Shown: positions 41,501-49,860, counted from the stretch's first letter. The stretch is DNA of 64,000 nucleotides from Tumebacillus avium (GCF_002162355.1 NZ_CP021434.1:1334501-1398500); one strand, 5' to 3'. The notes: generated by a model from the sequence alone, not told the origin. Made by a program: numbers and translations.

Positions 41501-44500
41501 TGACCGTCAAGCCGGTCAGCTTGATCAGCTCTTCTTCCGTCACCGTGATCGTGTACTGGTTCGCAGTATGACCCGGTGCGGTGACTGCAACGATGATCTC
41601 TGTCGTGCGGTCCGCATCCAGCGCGACGGTTACCGCTCCCCCTGTTGTAGAGGTCCCGTTTACCGTCACGGCCGTTCCGGCAACGCCCGGCAGCGTCGGT
41701 GTGACATCCACCGAAGCAACACCGTTCTTCACCGTGACCGCATAGCTGTCGTCGTCCGGATCAAACGCCAAACCGCCCGGCGAGTTGACTTCCAGATCGG
41801 TCAGCTTGATCAGCGGCAAGGTCGTCACGCTGATCGTGTACTGGTTATCCGTGTAACCCGGTGCGGTGACATCTACCGTGAACGAAGCTGTTCCTGCCCC
41901 GTCAAGATCGACCGTCACTTTCCCGTCGGTCAGCGTTTGTCCGTTGACCGTCACCGCCGCTCCGATGACCGGAGGCAGCGCCGGCGTCACGTCGACCTTC
42001 GTGGTGCCATACGGCACCGCGACCGAATAGGGCTTGGTATCCGGGTCAAACGTGATGCCGCCCGGAGTGACCGTCAAGCCGGTCAGCTTGATCAGCTCTT
42101 CTTCCGTCACCGTGATCGTGTACTGGTTCGAAGTATGACCCGGTGCGGTGACTGCAACGATGATCTCTGTCGTGCGGTCCGCATCCAGCGCGACGGTTAC
42201 CGCTCCCCCTGTTGTAGAGGTCCCGTTTACCGTCACGGCCGTTCCGGCAACGCCCGGCAGCGTCGGTGTGACATCCACCGAAGCAACACCGTTCTTCACC
42301 GCGACCGCATAGCTGTCGTCGTCCGGATCAAACGCCAAACCGCCCGGCGAGTTGACCTCGAGATCGGTCAGCTTGATCAGCGGCAAGGTCGTCACGCTGA
42401 TCGTGTACTGGTTATCCGTGTAACCCGGTGCGGTGACATCCACCTCAATAACGGTCGTCCCGTCTGCATCAAGCGAGACGGAAGCTTTTCCTCCTGCGAG
42501 GGCCAGACCATTGACTGTGGCATTTGCTCCGGCCACAGCGGGCAAAGACGGCGTGACATCCACAGATCCGGTTCCATAAGGCACCGATACTGTGTAGGTA
42601 GTATTATTCGGATTAAAACTCAACCCGCCCGGCGGCGTCACTTGCAAACCGGTCAGCTTGATCAGCTCTTGCTCTGTCACTGTGATCGTGTACTGGTTCG
42701 CAGTATGACCCGGTGCGGTGACTGCAACGACGATCTCGGTCGTGCGGTCCGCATCCAGCGCGACGGTTACCGCTCCCCCGGTTGTAGAGGTCCCGTTCAC
42801 CGTCACGGTCGTTCCGGCGACGCCTGGCAGCGTCGGTGTGACATCCACCGAAGCAACACCATTCTTCACCGTGACCGCATAGCTGTCGTTATCCGGATCA
42901 AACGCCAAACCACCCGGCGAGTTGACCTCGAGATCGGCCAGTTTGATCTGCGGTATGTCTTCCGTCACCGTGATCGTATACTTGTTGGACGTATAGCCCG
43001 TTGCATGTACATCCACCTCGATCACGGTCGTCCCGTCTGCATCAAGCGTGACGGTTGCCTTCCCTCCGGACAGCGCCTGAGAGTTCACCGTTGCACTCGC
43101 TCCGGCAACAGCAGGCAAGCTCGGCGTGACCTCAACAGATGCGGTTCCATTCGGAACCGTAACCGAGTAATTCTTCGTGTTCGGCAGGAAGCTCAAGCCG
43201 CCTGGCGGTGTCACTTGCAGGCCGGTCAGTTTGACCAGCGGCTGCTCATTCACCGTGATTGTGTATTCGTTATCCTTATAACCCGTCGCCTTTACATCCA
43301 CCGTGATTGTCGTCGATCCATCCGCATCCAGCGTGACGGCTGCTTTCCCGCCAACGAGGGGTTGGCTGTTCACCGTCGCGCTGGCCCCGGCAACTGCCGG
43401 CAGGGTCGGCGTGACATCAACCGAGGCGGTTCCGTTCGGAACCGTTACCGTATACGACTTGGTGGCCTTCGTGTAATCGATGCCGCCGGGAGAAGATACT
43501 TCCAGGTCGGTCAATTCGATTTGCGGCGTTTCCACCGCGACCGAAGTTTGCATCAGCCCGGCCGGGCCGACGACGACAAATTTGCTTTGGCCATAGGCGA
43601 CCGATTTGAAGTTGCCTGAAGCAGTTTTCGGCGTTTCTGTTATCCAATTCACGCCGTCTTCAGAAGAGACGATCGTACCGCCATCCCCGACCGCGACAAA
43701 TTTGCCGCCGCCATACGCGACGCCATTCAGTGTAGCCGCCGTCTTGCTGTCCTGCGTCGTCCAAACATTGCCGTCTGTCGATGTAGCAACAAACCCGGAT
43801 ATGCCGACTGCAACAAATTTGTTGTTGCCATAAGCCACATCGTACACACCGCTGCCTGAAATCGTGCCAGCGCTAAAGTTCTCCCCATCGTTCGAGTGGT
43901 AAACTACGCTGGCCGTAGCTTCAGCATCGAAGCCTGCAGCAACAAACTTTCCGTCCCCGAAAGCTGCGGCCATCAGGTACGATCCATCATTTTTAGACGG
44001 AGCGGGGCTGAAGAAGTCATTGTCATCGGAGACCAAAATCGTTCCATTATAGCCAACCAGTACAGTAAGAGGAATCCCATTTGTCCCCTCTGCACCGTAA
44101 GCAACGTCCTCCAAAAATTGATTGGTCTGCGAGGTTGCTCCGCTGTACACCTTCCATGGTTCATAAGAGTCAGTAGTTGGCGAAGTGAGATACCCGCCAT
44201 CACTCGTGCCTACCCAGCGATCGCCCGCATAAGCCATGCCGGTCACCACATTGCTTCCGACAACTGTACTCTCTTCTTTGTGTTGCCATGTGTTTCCGTC
44301 GGCGGTGTACCCCAAGAAACCCGAACTGTTTGACACGAACCACTGACCGTTCCCGAACGCGATCGCTTCAAGTTCGTAGTTAAAGTTTAACGAGTTTGCG
44401 GGATCCGGGTCGAGATCTGCCCACGTAGTGGGCGCAGCGCTTGCCAGTTGTGCAAATTGACCCGCACCGCTCACCAAAAACACAAGCAGAAAAATAATGC

Positions 44501-44549
44501 ATAAACTCAGAGACTTTTGGAACCGCCGCATAAAGTTACTGAATTGCAT
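38574..44549 (-). CDS. Giant SLH-anchored surface protein with 13 cadherin-like domains
   Basis: 1991 residues from the ATG at 44549 (GGGGAGGAG upstream). Order: signal peptide (1-39, ending ASA-A); beta-propeller-like repeats (about 40-345, recurring VAVGxxG and WxxxxS patterns); 13 cadherin-like beta-sandwich repeats of about 93 residues (345-1590, each opening LTxLxV and ending QYTITV); two carboxypeptidase-regulatory-like or Cna-B-like folds (1600-1790); three SLH domains (1795-1985; YITGYPDGTFKPDRGITRAE, VGYPDGTFQPNQQMSRAE, SGHTDGKFRPDNALTRAE). SLH domains bind secondary wall polymer, so it is a cell-surface stalk or adhesin. No catalytic site is seen. Confidence 0.94.
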   Translation of the reverse strand: MQFSNFMRRFQKSLSLCIIFLLVFLVSGAGQFAQLASAAPTTWADLDPDPANSLNFNYELEAIAFGNGQWFVSNSSGFLGYTADGNTWQHKEESTVVGSNVVTGMAYAGDRWVGTSDGGYLTSPTTDSYEPWKVYSGATSQTNQFLEDVAYGAEGTNGIPLTVLVGYNGTILVSDDNDFFSPAPSKNDGSYLMAAAFGDGKFVAAGFDAEATASVVYHSNDGENFSAGTISGSGVYDVAYGNNKFVAVGISGFVATSTDGNVWTTQDSKTAATLNGVAYGGGKFVAVGDGGTIVSSEDGVNWITETPKTASGNFKSVAYGQSKFVVVGPAGLMQTSVAVETPQIELTDLEVSSPGGIDYTKATKSYTVTVPNGTASVDVTPTLPAVAGASATVNSQPLVGGKAAVTLDADGSTTITVDVKATGYKDNEYTITVNEQPLVKLTGLQVTPPGGLSFLPNTKNYSVTVPNGTASVEVTPSLPAVAGASATVNSQALSGGKATVTLDADGTTVIEVDVHATGYTSNKYTITVTEDIPQIKLADLEVNSPGGLAFDPDNDSYAVTVKNGVASVDVTPTLPGVAGTTVTVNGTSTTGGAVTVALDADRTTEIVVAVTAPGHTANQYTITVTEQELIKLTGLQVTPPGGLSFNPNNTTYTVSVPYGTGSVDVTPSLPAVAGANATVNGLALAGGKASVSLDADGTTVIEVDVTAPGYTDNQYTISVTTLPLIKLTDLEVNSPGGLAFDPDDDSYAVAVKNGVASVDVTPTLPGVAGTAVTVNGTSTTGGAVTVALDADRTTEIIVAVTAPGHTSNQYTITVTEEELIKLTGLTVTPGGITFDPDTKPYSVAVPYGTTKVDVTPALPPVIGAAVTVNGQTLTDGKVTVDLDGAGTASFTVDVTAPGYTDNQYTISVTTLPLIKLTDLEVNSPGGLAFDPDDDSYAVTVKNGVASVDVTPTLPGVAGTAVTVNGTSTTGGAVTVALDADRTTEIIVAVTAPGHTANQYTITVTEEELIKLTGLTVTPGGITFDPDTKPYSVAVPYGTTKVDVTPALPPVIGAAVTVDGQTLTDGKVTVDLDGAGTASFTVDVTAPGYTDNQYTISVTTLPLIKLTDLEVNSPGGLAFDPDDDSYAVTVKNGVASVDVTPTLPGVAGTAVTVNGTSTTGGAVTVALDADRTTEIIVAVTAPGHTANQYTITVTEEELIKLTGLTVTPGGITFDPDTKPYSVAVPYGTTKVDVTPALPPVIGAAVTVNGQTLTDGKVTVDLDGAGTASFTVDVTAPGYTDNQYTISVTTLPLIKLTDLEVNSPGGLAFDPDDDSYAVTVKNGVASVDVTPTLPGVAGTAVTVNGTSTTGGAVTVALDADRTTEIIVAVTAPGHTANQYTITVTEEELIKLTGLDVTPADALTFDQDTTTYAVTAPYGTTQVDVTLTLPAVAGASATVNGTATTGEAVSITLDSDGTTEIQVNVTAPGYTENQYTITVTIGLPSTDATLSNLTVDAGTLTPDFASNVDTYTVAVPYSVSTLNVTPTFNHGGATMTVNGTLQVSGNAVPVALTVGPNTITILVTAQDGVTTQEYTIAVTRAAYVPPVEDKVKGTLQGNITKLIGNGNKLSADVYSPDGKMLLQAGVDIIGANGKFELNKIEPGSYRMVIYVLGDNGTKLAGQTAMLSVNANKEATASASVIDPFGVVTDAISKKAVDGVNVTVYWADTALNKSQGRTPGAKVELPRLSPMTNKNANGQTTGKDGQFGWLLLPEGDYYIVAEKEGYDQYDGRNAVLHVGQTAVQTNITLQPKVLEEGVIEPYITGYPDGTFKPDRGITRAELASILLRVINIKAEASVSIYSDVSASNWAAPAIAEVTKRGLMVGYPDGTFQPNQQMSRAEIAIVLGKVKQLSGTPQKSTFTDIDKHWAKNAILLAEQAGLLSGHTDGKFRPDNALTRAEAVVIFNKVLGWNDLNVDKPQRWSDVPKNYWAYKDIMRASVPHMYQKLGNGMVIWK
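40391..42661 (-). repeat. 567-bp near-identical tandem repeats in the surface protein gene
   Basis: The same junction sequence occurs at 40391, 40958, 41525 and 42092 (567 bp apart each), with a diverged copy 570 bp further. Each unit encodes two different cadherin-like domains (LTDLEV plus LTGLTV types, 189 residues). Copies differ at only a few bases. Confidence 0.95.
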
Positions 44550-44843
44550 GAAACTCCTCCCCGCACAGATACCACTTACAGGTTAAATGGAATCTGCGGT
44601 TTAAAAGTAAACAGCCCCTTCCCCCAGTCACCCCCTTTTCTTCCGAAAGCACCCAGTTAAAGATAAAGAGTCATTCTAATGATAAAGCATCGAAGCCCAC
44701 CAGTAAACGTTTTTCGGCAACTTTTTAGGTTAAATCGATTACTTCTCACATGGAAGATGATTGATCAATTACCCTATGTTATAATAAATACTAAAATGTA
44801 GAACGTTTCTGCGAATTCTGCAGGAATTGACTGGAGAGAAACC
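44550..44843. other. Divergent intergenic region between the SLH protein and the tail-collar operon
   Basis: 294 bases, AT-rich, with no ORF. It must carry promoters for both directions. A TATAAT-type box lies near 44779-44784 on plus, but its -35 partner is weak, and I see no palindromic operator. The shared control region is the reason to consider the two units together. Confidence 0.5.
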
Positions 44844-45329
44844 ATGATTCAGAAGGTCCCGGCACGTCTGGAAGATGATCTCTTCCTGTTTCAACTGTAC
44901 GCTGAGACCCGCAGCGCAGAAATGCAGGCGCTGGGCTGGGATGACGCAATGCAGCAAAGTTTTTTGCACATGCAATGGAAGGCGCAAAGCCAGTCCTACG
45001 CGTTGCAATATCCGGATGCTGAACACTCCATCCTAAACTTTCGCAATCTTCCAATCGGCAGGGTTATCGTAGACCGCAGCCGTTCGGAGACCCGGCTGGT
45101 CGACCTGACTTTGCTGGCCGCATCGCGCAATCAGGGTATCGGCACCGGGATTTTGCAAGAATTGCTGGAAGAAGCGACCAAAGCAAACCAGCCGCTGCGA
45201 CTGAGTGTTCTCAAGACCAACCCGGCTCAAACGCTTTACACGCGTCTTGGCTTTGTCAAAACCGGGGAAAATGAGTTGTATAACTTCATGGAATGGAGCC
45301 AGCCCGTCTCGGGCTATGCATTCCCATAA
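44844..45329 (+). CDS. GNAT family N-acetyltransferase in the tail-collar operon
   Basis: 161 residues from the ATG at 44844 (TGGAGAG upstream). A GNAT core is visible from the acetyl-CoA loop SRNQGIGTGILQELLEEA (near 95-112) and the closing NPAQTLYTRLGFVKTGENEL. It is the first gene of a probable four-gene operon with three tail-collar proteins, 23 bases before the next start. It may modify one of these proteins or be a passenger; both are inference. Confidence 0.85.
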   Translation: MIQKVPARLEDDLFLFQLYAETRSAEMQALGWDDAMQQSFLHMQWKAQSQSYALQYPDAEHSILNFRNLPIGRVIVDRSRSETRLVDLTLLAASRNQGIGTGILQELLEEATKANQPLRLSVLKTNPAQTLYTRLGFVKTGENELYNFMEWSQPVSGYAFP

Positions 45330-45352
45330 ATCTAGCTACGAGGTGAAAACGA

Positions 45353-45859
45353 ATGAGTGAATCTTATTTGGGCGAAATCCGCATGTTTGCAGGCAACTTC
45401 GCTCCGCAAGGCTGGGCGCTGTGCAATGGCCAAATACTCAGCATTGCTGAAAACGAAGCGCTGTTTGCTCTGCTTGGAACCACCTATGGCGGTGACGGGC
45501 AAACCACGTTTGGACTCCCTAATCTTCAAGGGCGTGTAGCGGTTCACCCCAGCACCACTTATCCGCGTGGTTCCATGGCCGGCACCGAAAATGTCACGCT
45601 GCTGACCAACCAGATGCCCGCTCACACTCACACCGCCATGTCATATGGCACAGCAGGCACGATCGACACGCCGAGCAATAACGTCTGGGCCTCTCGCTCA
45701 CTGAAAACTTATGCTACCGGCGACGGGCAGACCACGGTCGACATGAACGCGCAGGCACTGTCTGTCGTTGGCGGCACTCAGCCGCACAACAACATGATGC
45801 CTACCACGACGATCTCGTTTATCATCTCGCTTTACGGTGTCTTCCCGCCGCAGCCGTAG
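45353..45859 (+). CDS. Tail-collar (MdpB-like) protein 1
   Basis: 168 residues, ATG after GAGGTG. Begins with GEIRMFAGNFAPQGWALCNG, continues GGDGQTTFGLPNLQGRVAVH and MPAHTHTA, and ends SFIISLYGVFPPQP. This is the phage Tail Collar domain in the short bacterial MdpB (microcystin-dependent protein) form. In phages such domains bind receptors at the fibre. No other phage structural genes are nearby, so these are chromosomal homologues with unknown role. Confidence 0.9.
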   Translation: MSESYLGEIRMFAGNFAPQGWALCNGQILSIAENEALFALLGTTYGGDGQTTFGLPNLQGRVAVHPSTTYPRGSMAGTENVTLLTNQMPAHTHTAMSYGTAGTIDTPSNNVWASRSLKTYATGDGQTTVDMNAQALSVVGGTQPHNNMMPTTTISFIISLYGVFPPQP

Positions 45860-45896
45860 TCCCGTCAGAATTCAACCACCTAAGGAGGAATCCCCT

Positions 45897-46394
45897 ATGT
45901 CAGAACCGTTCGTGGGCGAAGTTCGCTTGTTCGCCAACAACTATGCACCGCGCGGCTGGATGTTTTGTGAAGGCCAGATCCTGCAGATCAACCAGAACCA
46001 GGCGCTCTATTCCCTGCTCGGCAACGTATACGGCGGAGACGGTGTAACTACGTTCGCTTTGCCGGACTATCGCGGCCGTGTGCCGATTCATGTCAGCCCT
46101 ACCATTCCGCTCGGAACTTCACAAGGAGAAGCTGCCCATACTTTGACGGTCAATGAGATGCCGCAGCATACACATCAAGTCTCGGCAGCATCCGCCAACG
46201 CTGCTGATCCCTCCCCGTCCGGCGGCGTTTGGTCTTCTCAGCTCAACGGTTATTCTCCGGCAGCTCAGCTCGTTGCGATGGACGTAGAAGCGATCGGTGT
46301 AACGGGTGGCAGCCAGCCGCATGAAAATATGCAGCCGTATTTGGTTTTGAACTACGCCATCGCAATCCAGGGAATCTTCCCAAGTCGAAATTAG
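45897..46394 (+). CDS. Tail-collar (MdpB-like) protein 2
   Basis: 165 residues from the ATG at 45897 (AAGGAGG upstream). VGEVRLFANNYAPRGWMFCE, GGDGVTTFALPDYRGRVPIH, MPQHTHQV and a C-terminal LNYAIAIQGIFPSRN repeat the design of its neighbour, but similarity is moderate, so the triplication is old. A start 60 bases earlier would overlap gene 1 and lacks a site. The three may form a heteromeric collar-like assembly; this is inference. Confidence 0.9.
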   Translation: MSEPFVGEVRLFANNYAPRGWMFCEGQILQINQNQALYSLLGNVYGGDGVTTFALPDYRGRVPIHVSPTIPLGTSQGEAAHTLTVNEMPQHTHQVSAASANAADPSPSGGVWSSQLNGYSPAAQLVAMDVEAIGVTGGSQPHENMQPYLVLNYAIAIQGIFPSRN

Positions 46395-46411
46395 AAGGAG
46401 GCGAACATCGT

Positions 46412-46948
46412 ATGGCAGACGCATATATCGGTGAGATTCGCATTTTTGCAGGAAACTTTGCACCGAAAGGCTGGGCCCTTTGTAACGGCCAGTTGATGTC
46501 GATCGCACAAAATACAGCCCTCTTCTCTATTCTCGGCGTTCAGTACGGAGGAGATGGAAAAACGACCTTCGCATTGCCCAACCTGATGGGCGGCGCGGTC
46601 ATGAACCAAGGTTCCGGACAAGGTTTGACCCCGCGCAACATGGGTTCAAAGGTTGGCACTTCAACCGAAACGCTTCTCATCACAGAGATCCCGGCACATA
46701 CTCATGTCCCGCAAGCAGTGGATGCAGCCGGTACCGAGAAAGACGCGACGAACAACATTTGGTCACAGTCGCAAAAACAAGGTGTGCCGCCGAAATCGAC
46801 AAATCTGTATAACCCGACCCCGGATATCCAAATGTCCCCAGTGGCATTAAACATCACCGGCGGTTCGCAGCCGCACAACAACATGCAGCCGTTCATCGCG
46901 CAGAACTTCATCATCTGCCTGCAGGGCGAATTCCCGTCCCGCGGCTAA
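46412..46948 (+). CDS. Tail-collar (MdpB-like) protein 3
   Basis: 178 residues, ATG after AAGGAGG, 17 bases from gene 2. IGEIRIFAGNFAPKGWALCN, GGDGKTTFALPNLMGGAVMN, IPAHTHVPQAV and the end QNFIICLQGEFPSRG. It is the longest of the three, with an extra loop around 60-80 and 100-120. A terminator follows, which closes the operon. Confidence 0.9.
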   Translation: MADAYIGEIRIFAGNFAPKGWALCNGQLMSIAQNTALFSILGVQYGGDGKTTFALPNLMGGAVMNQGSGQGLTPRNMGSKVGTSTETLLITEIPAHTHVPQAVDAAGTEKDATNNIWSQSQKQGVPPKSTNLYNPTPDIQMSPVALNITGGSQPHNNMQPFIAQNFIICLQGEFPSRG

Positions 46949-46970
46949 GACGCTTATCGCAAGCAAAACA

Positions 46971-46999
46971 GCCCGGCTCCTCACGGAACCGGGCTTTTG
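46971..46999 (+). terminator. Terminator of the tail-collar operon
   Basis: GCCCGGCTCC (46971-46980), TCAC, GGAACCGGGC (46985-46994), T4. Confidence 0.88.
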
Positions 47000-47018
47000 T
47001 TTTGCACATCAAGCGCGC

Positions 47019-48119
47019 CTACTCCTTGTACTCGTCATCCTCTTCTTTCTGGTTGCGCTCATTCCACGGCGCGGCGATGTCTTCCAGCAGCGCCATCACT
47101 TGGATGAACTCGGCGGTGTTCATGTCGAGGCGGATGTAGGAGCGCATCTCTTCCTGCGGCACGTTGCCGTTCAGATACTGTTGATACAGCGCTTCCCAGA
47201 TGTCGGACGGCACGCTGAAGGCGATGTTGTTCGCCGCCAGCTCGATCAGCTCGTCGTCGTCCTTGATCTCGGAGATCTCGTCATTTTTGCGATACTCCAT
47301 CACTTTGTTGTAAATGGTCTGCAGTGCGCCTTTATGCACCCAGGACCCGCTGTTGATCGCATCTTCGAACAGGCTGCGGATGTTCGTCCCGCGCTTGCCG
47401 TCTTGTGCCATCGCTTTGACGAGGTTGGCCCCCATCTTGCCGCGCCGTTTATAATGCCCCCGGTAGGTCTCGATCTTCGCCGTGTGCACAGAAAGGTGCA
47501 TCTTGTCCTGCACAAACAGATGCGTCGACTGGTCCCGCAGATGGTCGATGCCCGGGATGTTCTTATGGTAGCTGTTTGCGTCCATCTCCTCGACCTCCAT
47601 GTCCCGCGACTGGGTGGAGGTGTAATGCTCCAGCAGGTCGCCCTGCACCATTTTCCCCGGCAGTTTCTTTCCGTCCCGCTCCGCCACGCGCGCCTCAAAC
47701 TGCGGCCGCATCTGATCGAGCAGTTCCTGCTGATCCGGATTCAGCATGTCGGTCGGGTCGAAATCGCTGCCTGTATCGTCTTCCAGCATCCCCTGCATCT
47801 TCTGCAGCGTCTTGATCTCCTCCTGCGTCGCCTCGACCAGCCCCTTGCCGATCGCATCCAGCCATGCCGCCGCTGTCAGTTCATACACGCGCGAGTCATC
47901 GACGCTGACCTCTTCCCCCGACTGCTTGATCTTCATCCGCTGCGCCACCGGCATTTTCGCCTGCAGCATCTGGTGGCGCAACATCTGCCCCGTGCGCCGG
48001 TTGCCCAGCAGCTTTTGCATTTGCAAAATCGGATGCGGCGCCGCTCCCGGCGTCTGTGCCCGCGCCGAACTTGGCGTCGCTTGCCCCGTGCTCCCTTTCT
48101 GTTGCGAAACGAATCTCAT
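47019..48119 (-). CDS. Protein with eCIS-cargo-like N-terminus, otherwise unrecognised
   Basis: 366 residues from the ATG at 48119 (GGGAAG upstream). The Pro/Ala/Gln-rich N-terminus is followed by ILQMQKLLGNRRTGQMLRHQ (near 31-50), matching the pattern xLQxQxxxGNRxxxQxL found before DUF4157 and in other proteins linked to extracellular contractile injection systems. The remainder is acidic and helical (HYTSTQSRDMEVEEMDAN, GANLVKAMAQDGKRGTNIRS, and a DDDELIEL segment), with no HExxH motif, signal peptide or membrane helix. It converges on the tail-collar operon. No injection apparatus is in the window; effector status is inference. Confidence 0.78.
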   Translation of the reverse strand: MRFVSQQKGSTGQATPSSARAQTPGAAPHPILQMQKLLGNRRTGQMLRHQMLQAKMPVAQRMKIKQSGEEVSVDDSRVYELTAAAWLDAIGKGLVEATQEEIKTLQKMQGMLEDDTGSDFDPTDMLNPDQQELLDQMRPQFEARVAERDGKKLPGKMVQGDLLEHYTSTQSRDMEVEEMDANSYHKNIPGIDHLRDQSTHLFVQDKMHLSVHTAKIETYRGHYKRRGKMGANLVKAMAQDGKRGTNIRSLFEDAINSGSWVHKGALQTIYNKVMEYRKNDEISEIKDDDELIELAANNIAFSVPSDIWEALYQQYLNGNVPQEEMRSYIRLDMNTAEFIQVMALLEDIAAPWNERNQKEEDDEYKE

Positions 48120-48237
48120 CGCTTCCCGGCTCCCGTCTGATTAAAAGTTATATACATTTTAACACGAAACAAACGGGAGAAGGAATTCGCACTTCCACAT
48201 GGAAACATTTAGGAATCAAAAAAGTGGAGGGACAACG

Positions 48238-48969
48238 ATGCACATCAAAATGCTCAACATCACCGCCGTCATGATGGGAGAAACCAACACGATCCACCCC
48301 ACGCTGGTCTGGGATGACGAAAACGCCATCCTCATCGACACCGGCTACCCTGGCCAGCTGCCCTTGATCCGCACGGCGATGGAAGAAGCCGGAGTGCCTT
48401 TTGAAAAATTGACCCAGGTCATCATCACCCACCAGGACCTCGACCACGTCGGCTCCCTGCCTTCGATTCTGCAGGAAGCGGCGCAAAAGATCGAAGTCCT
48501 CGCCAACCCGATCGAGATCCCCTACATCGACGGCAGTAAACGCCCGCTGAAGCTGACCGACGAAGCGGTCGCCCAAGCGGAAGCCTCGCTGCCGCCGGAC
48601 GTGCCGGCCGAGTGGAAACAGGCCTTCCTGTCCCTTTTGAAAAATCCGCCCCAAGCGCCGGTCGACACCACCATCGCGCACGGCGATACCCTCCCCTGCG
48701 GCCTGACCGTCATCGACACGCCGGGACATACACCGGGCCACATTTCGCTCTACCACGCGCCGAGCAAAACCCTGATCGCAGGCGACGCCATGGTGATCGA
48801 AGCGGGGCAGCTGAACGGCCCGTCCCCGCTCTACACGCTCGACATGGAGACGGCGACCCGCTCCCTGCAGCAGTTCACCTCCTTCGACATTGAGACGGTG
48901 ATCTGCTACCACGGCGGTTCCGCAAGCGACAACGTGAACCAGCGTCTTTCAGAGCTGGCTGGTGTATAA
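48238..48969 (+). CDS. MBL-fold metallo-hydrolase
   Basis: 243 residues from the ATG at 48238 (GTGGAGGG upstream). Metallo-beta-lactamase fold with IDTGYPGQ, the metal motif THQDLDHVGS (HxDxDH form), a second His in TPGHTPGHISL and an Asp in IAGDAMVIE. The HQDLDH variant is common in this subgroup. Cytoplasmic hydrolase or lactonase of unknown substrate. It is followed after 39 bases by a lipase gene, possibly in the same transcript. Confidence 0.9.
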   Translation: MHIKMLNITAVMMGETNTIHPTLVWDDENAILIDTGYPGQLPLIRTAMEEAGVPFEKLTQVIITHQDLDHVGSLPSILQEAAQKIEVLANPIEIPYIDGSKRPLKLTDEAVAQAEASLPPDVPAEWKQAFLSLLKNPPQAPVDTTIAHGDTLPCGLTVIDTPGHTPGHISLYHAPSKTLIAGDAMVIEAGQLNGPSPLYTLDMETATRSLQQFTSFDIETVICYHGGSASDNVNQRLSELAGV

Positions 48970-49008
48970 TAGAGTTGCACTTATCTCATAAATTAGGGAG
49001 CGATCCTC

Positions 49009-49797
49009 ATGAGCACTCTCACGTACTCCGTCTCGACCGCCATCGGGTGGGGCGAGCTGGTCAAAAGCGCCTACAGCACCTATGAACTCGACACCAAAGA
49101 TATCAATCCGCCTACTGCTGTCAACCTTCCGGCCGGCTGGCAAGTTGTCGCCAACCTGCAAAGCGATCCGGTGGCAGGCATTTTCTCGCAAATCCAATTC
49201 ATCGGCTTCATCGTGCAGTCCACCACAGACGCCACCCAATACGGGATCGTCTTCCGCGGCACCGAAGGCGTGATGGACTGGCTGGCCGACTTTGAAGCGC
49301 GCCATACCGATTTCACCGCCGTGCCAAACGGCGGCCGCACCGAATCGGGTTTTACCCAGATGTTCGAATCCTTGAACGCGGTAAAACCGGGTGAATCTGC
49401 GCTGCAGAGCTTGGACGAGTTCTTGAAAACGTTGCCCGGCGACACGGCGATCACCGTCACCGGCCACAGCTTGGGCGGCGCGATCGCCAACCTGACCGCG
49501 ATCTGGATCGCCGCCAAACATGCGAGCTTCCCGCTGGAGCTGTACTCCTTTGCCGCGCCGATGACCGGCGACGCTACATTTGCGGCGACGTTCAACCTGC
49601 TGGTGCCAAACAGCTTCCGCATCTACAACAAGCCGGACATCGTGCCAACCGTGCCGTTCCATCAGCTCGGGTACGATCAGGTCAACACCGGGCACGAAGT
49701 GAACTCGCTCAACTACCCCAACCTGCCGCGCAACATCCTCGGCTACCACTCGATGGATACGTATCTCTACCTGCTGCAGCAAGAGCTGCAACAGTAA
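49009..49797 (+). CDS. Class 3 lipase family protein
   Basis: 262 residues, ATG after AGGGAG. Hydrolase fold of fungal-type lipases: IVFRGTEGVMDWLADF holds the oxyanion site, VTGHSLGGAIANL the nucleophile Ser154, and later Asp (NKPDIVPTVPF) and His (NTGHEVNS or GYHSMDTY) complete the triad. No signal peptide is apparent. The C-terminus is Gln-rich and runs into a CAGTAA microsatellite that gives several in-frame stops. Confidence 0.9.
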   Translation: MSTLTYSVSTAIGWGELVKSAYSTYELDTKDINPPTAVNLPAGWQVVANLQSDPVAGIFSQIQFIGFIVQSTTDATQYGIVFRGTEGVMDWLADFEARHTDFTAVPNGGRTESGFTQMFESLNAVKPGESALQSLDEFLKTLPGDTAITVTGHSLGGAIANLTAIWIAAKHASFPLELYSFAAPMTGDATFAATFNLLVPNSFRIYNKPDIVPTVPFHQLGYDQVNTGHEVNSLNYPNLPRNILGYHSMDTYLYLLQQELQQ

Positions 49798-49812
49798 CAG
49801 TAACAGTAACAG
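49792..49812 (+). repeat. CAGTAA microsatellite at the lipase stop codon
   Basis: CAGTAA is repeated three times and followed by CAG. Each copy carries an in-frame TAA, so the stop is tripled. Confidence 0.8.
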
Positions 49813-49817
49813 CAGCC

Positions 49818-49847
49818 AAAAAGGCAACCGTCTCGGGTGCCTTTTTG
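49818..49847. terminator. Terminator after the lipase gene
   Basis: AAAAAGGCA (49818-49826) pairs with TGCCTTTTT (49838-49846), with CC/GG inside. Confidence 0.85.
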
Positions 49848-49860
49848 CTTATGCTTTTCA

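Noticed and set aside
40434-43619. Plus-strand open frame of 1061 codons opposite the SLH protein gene
   Set aside because: It is antisense to a well-supported gene. The repeat period is a multiple of three, so an open antisense frame is copied with each unit. Composition is Arg/His-rich shadow type, with no ribosome binding site.
44844-46948. Prophage or phage-tail island
   Set aside because: Only tail-collar domains are present. There is no capsid, terminase, sheath, baseplate, holin or integrase gene nearby.
49792-49812. CAGTAA microsatellite as a phase-variation switch
   Set aside because: Unit length is six bases and every unit carries the stop codon, so changes in copy number would not alter the protein.
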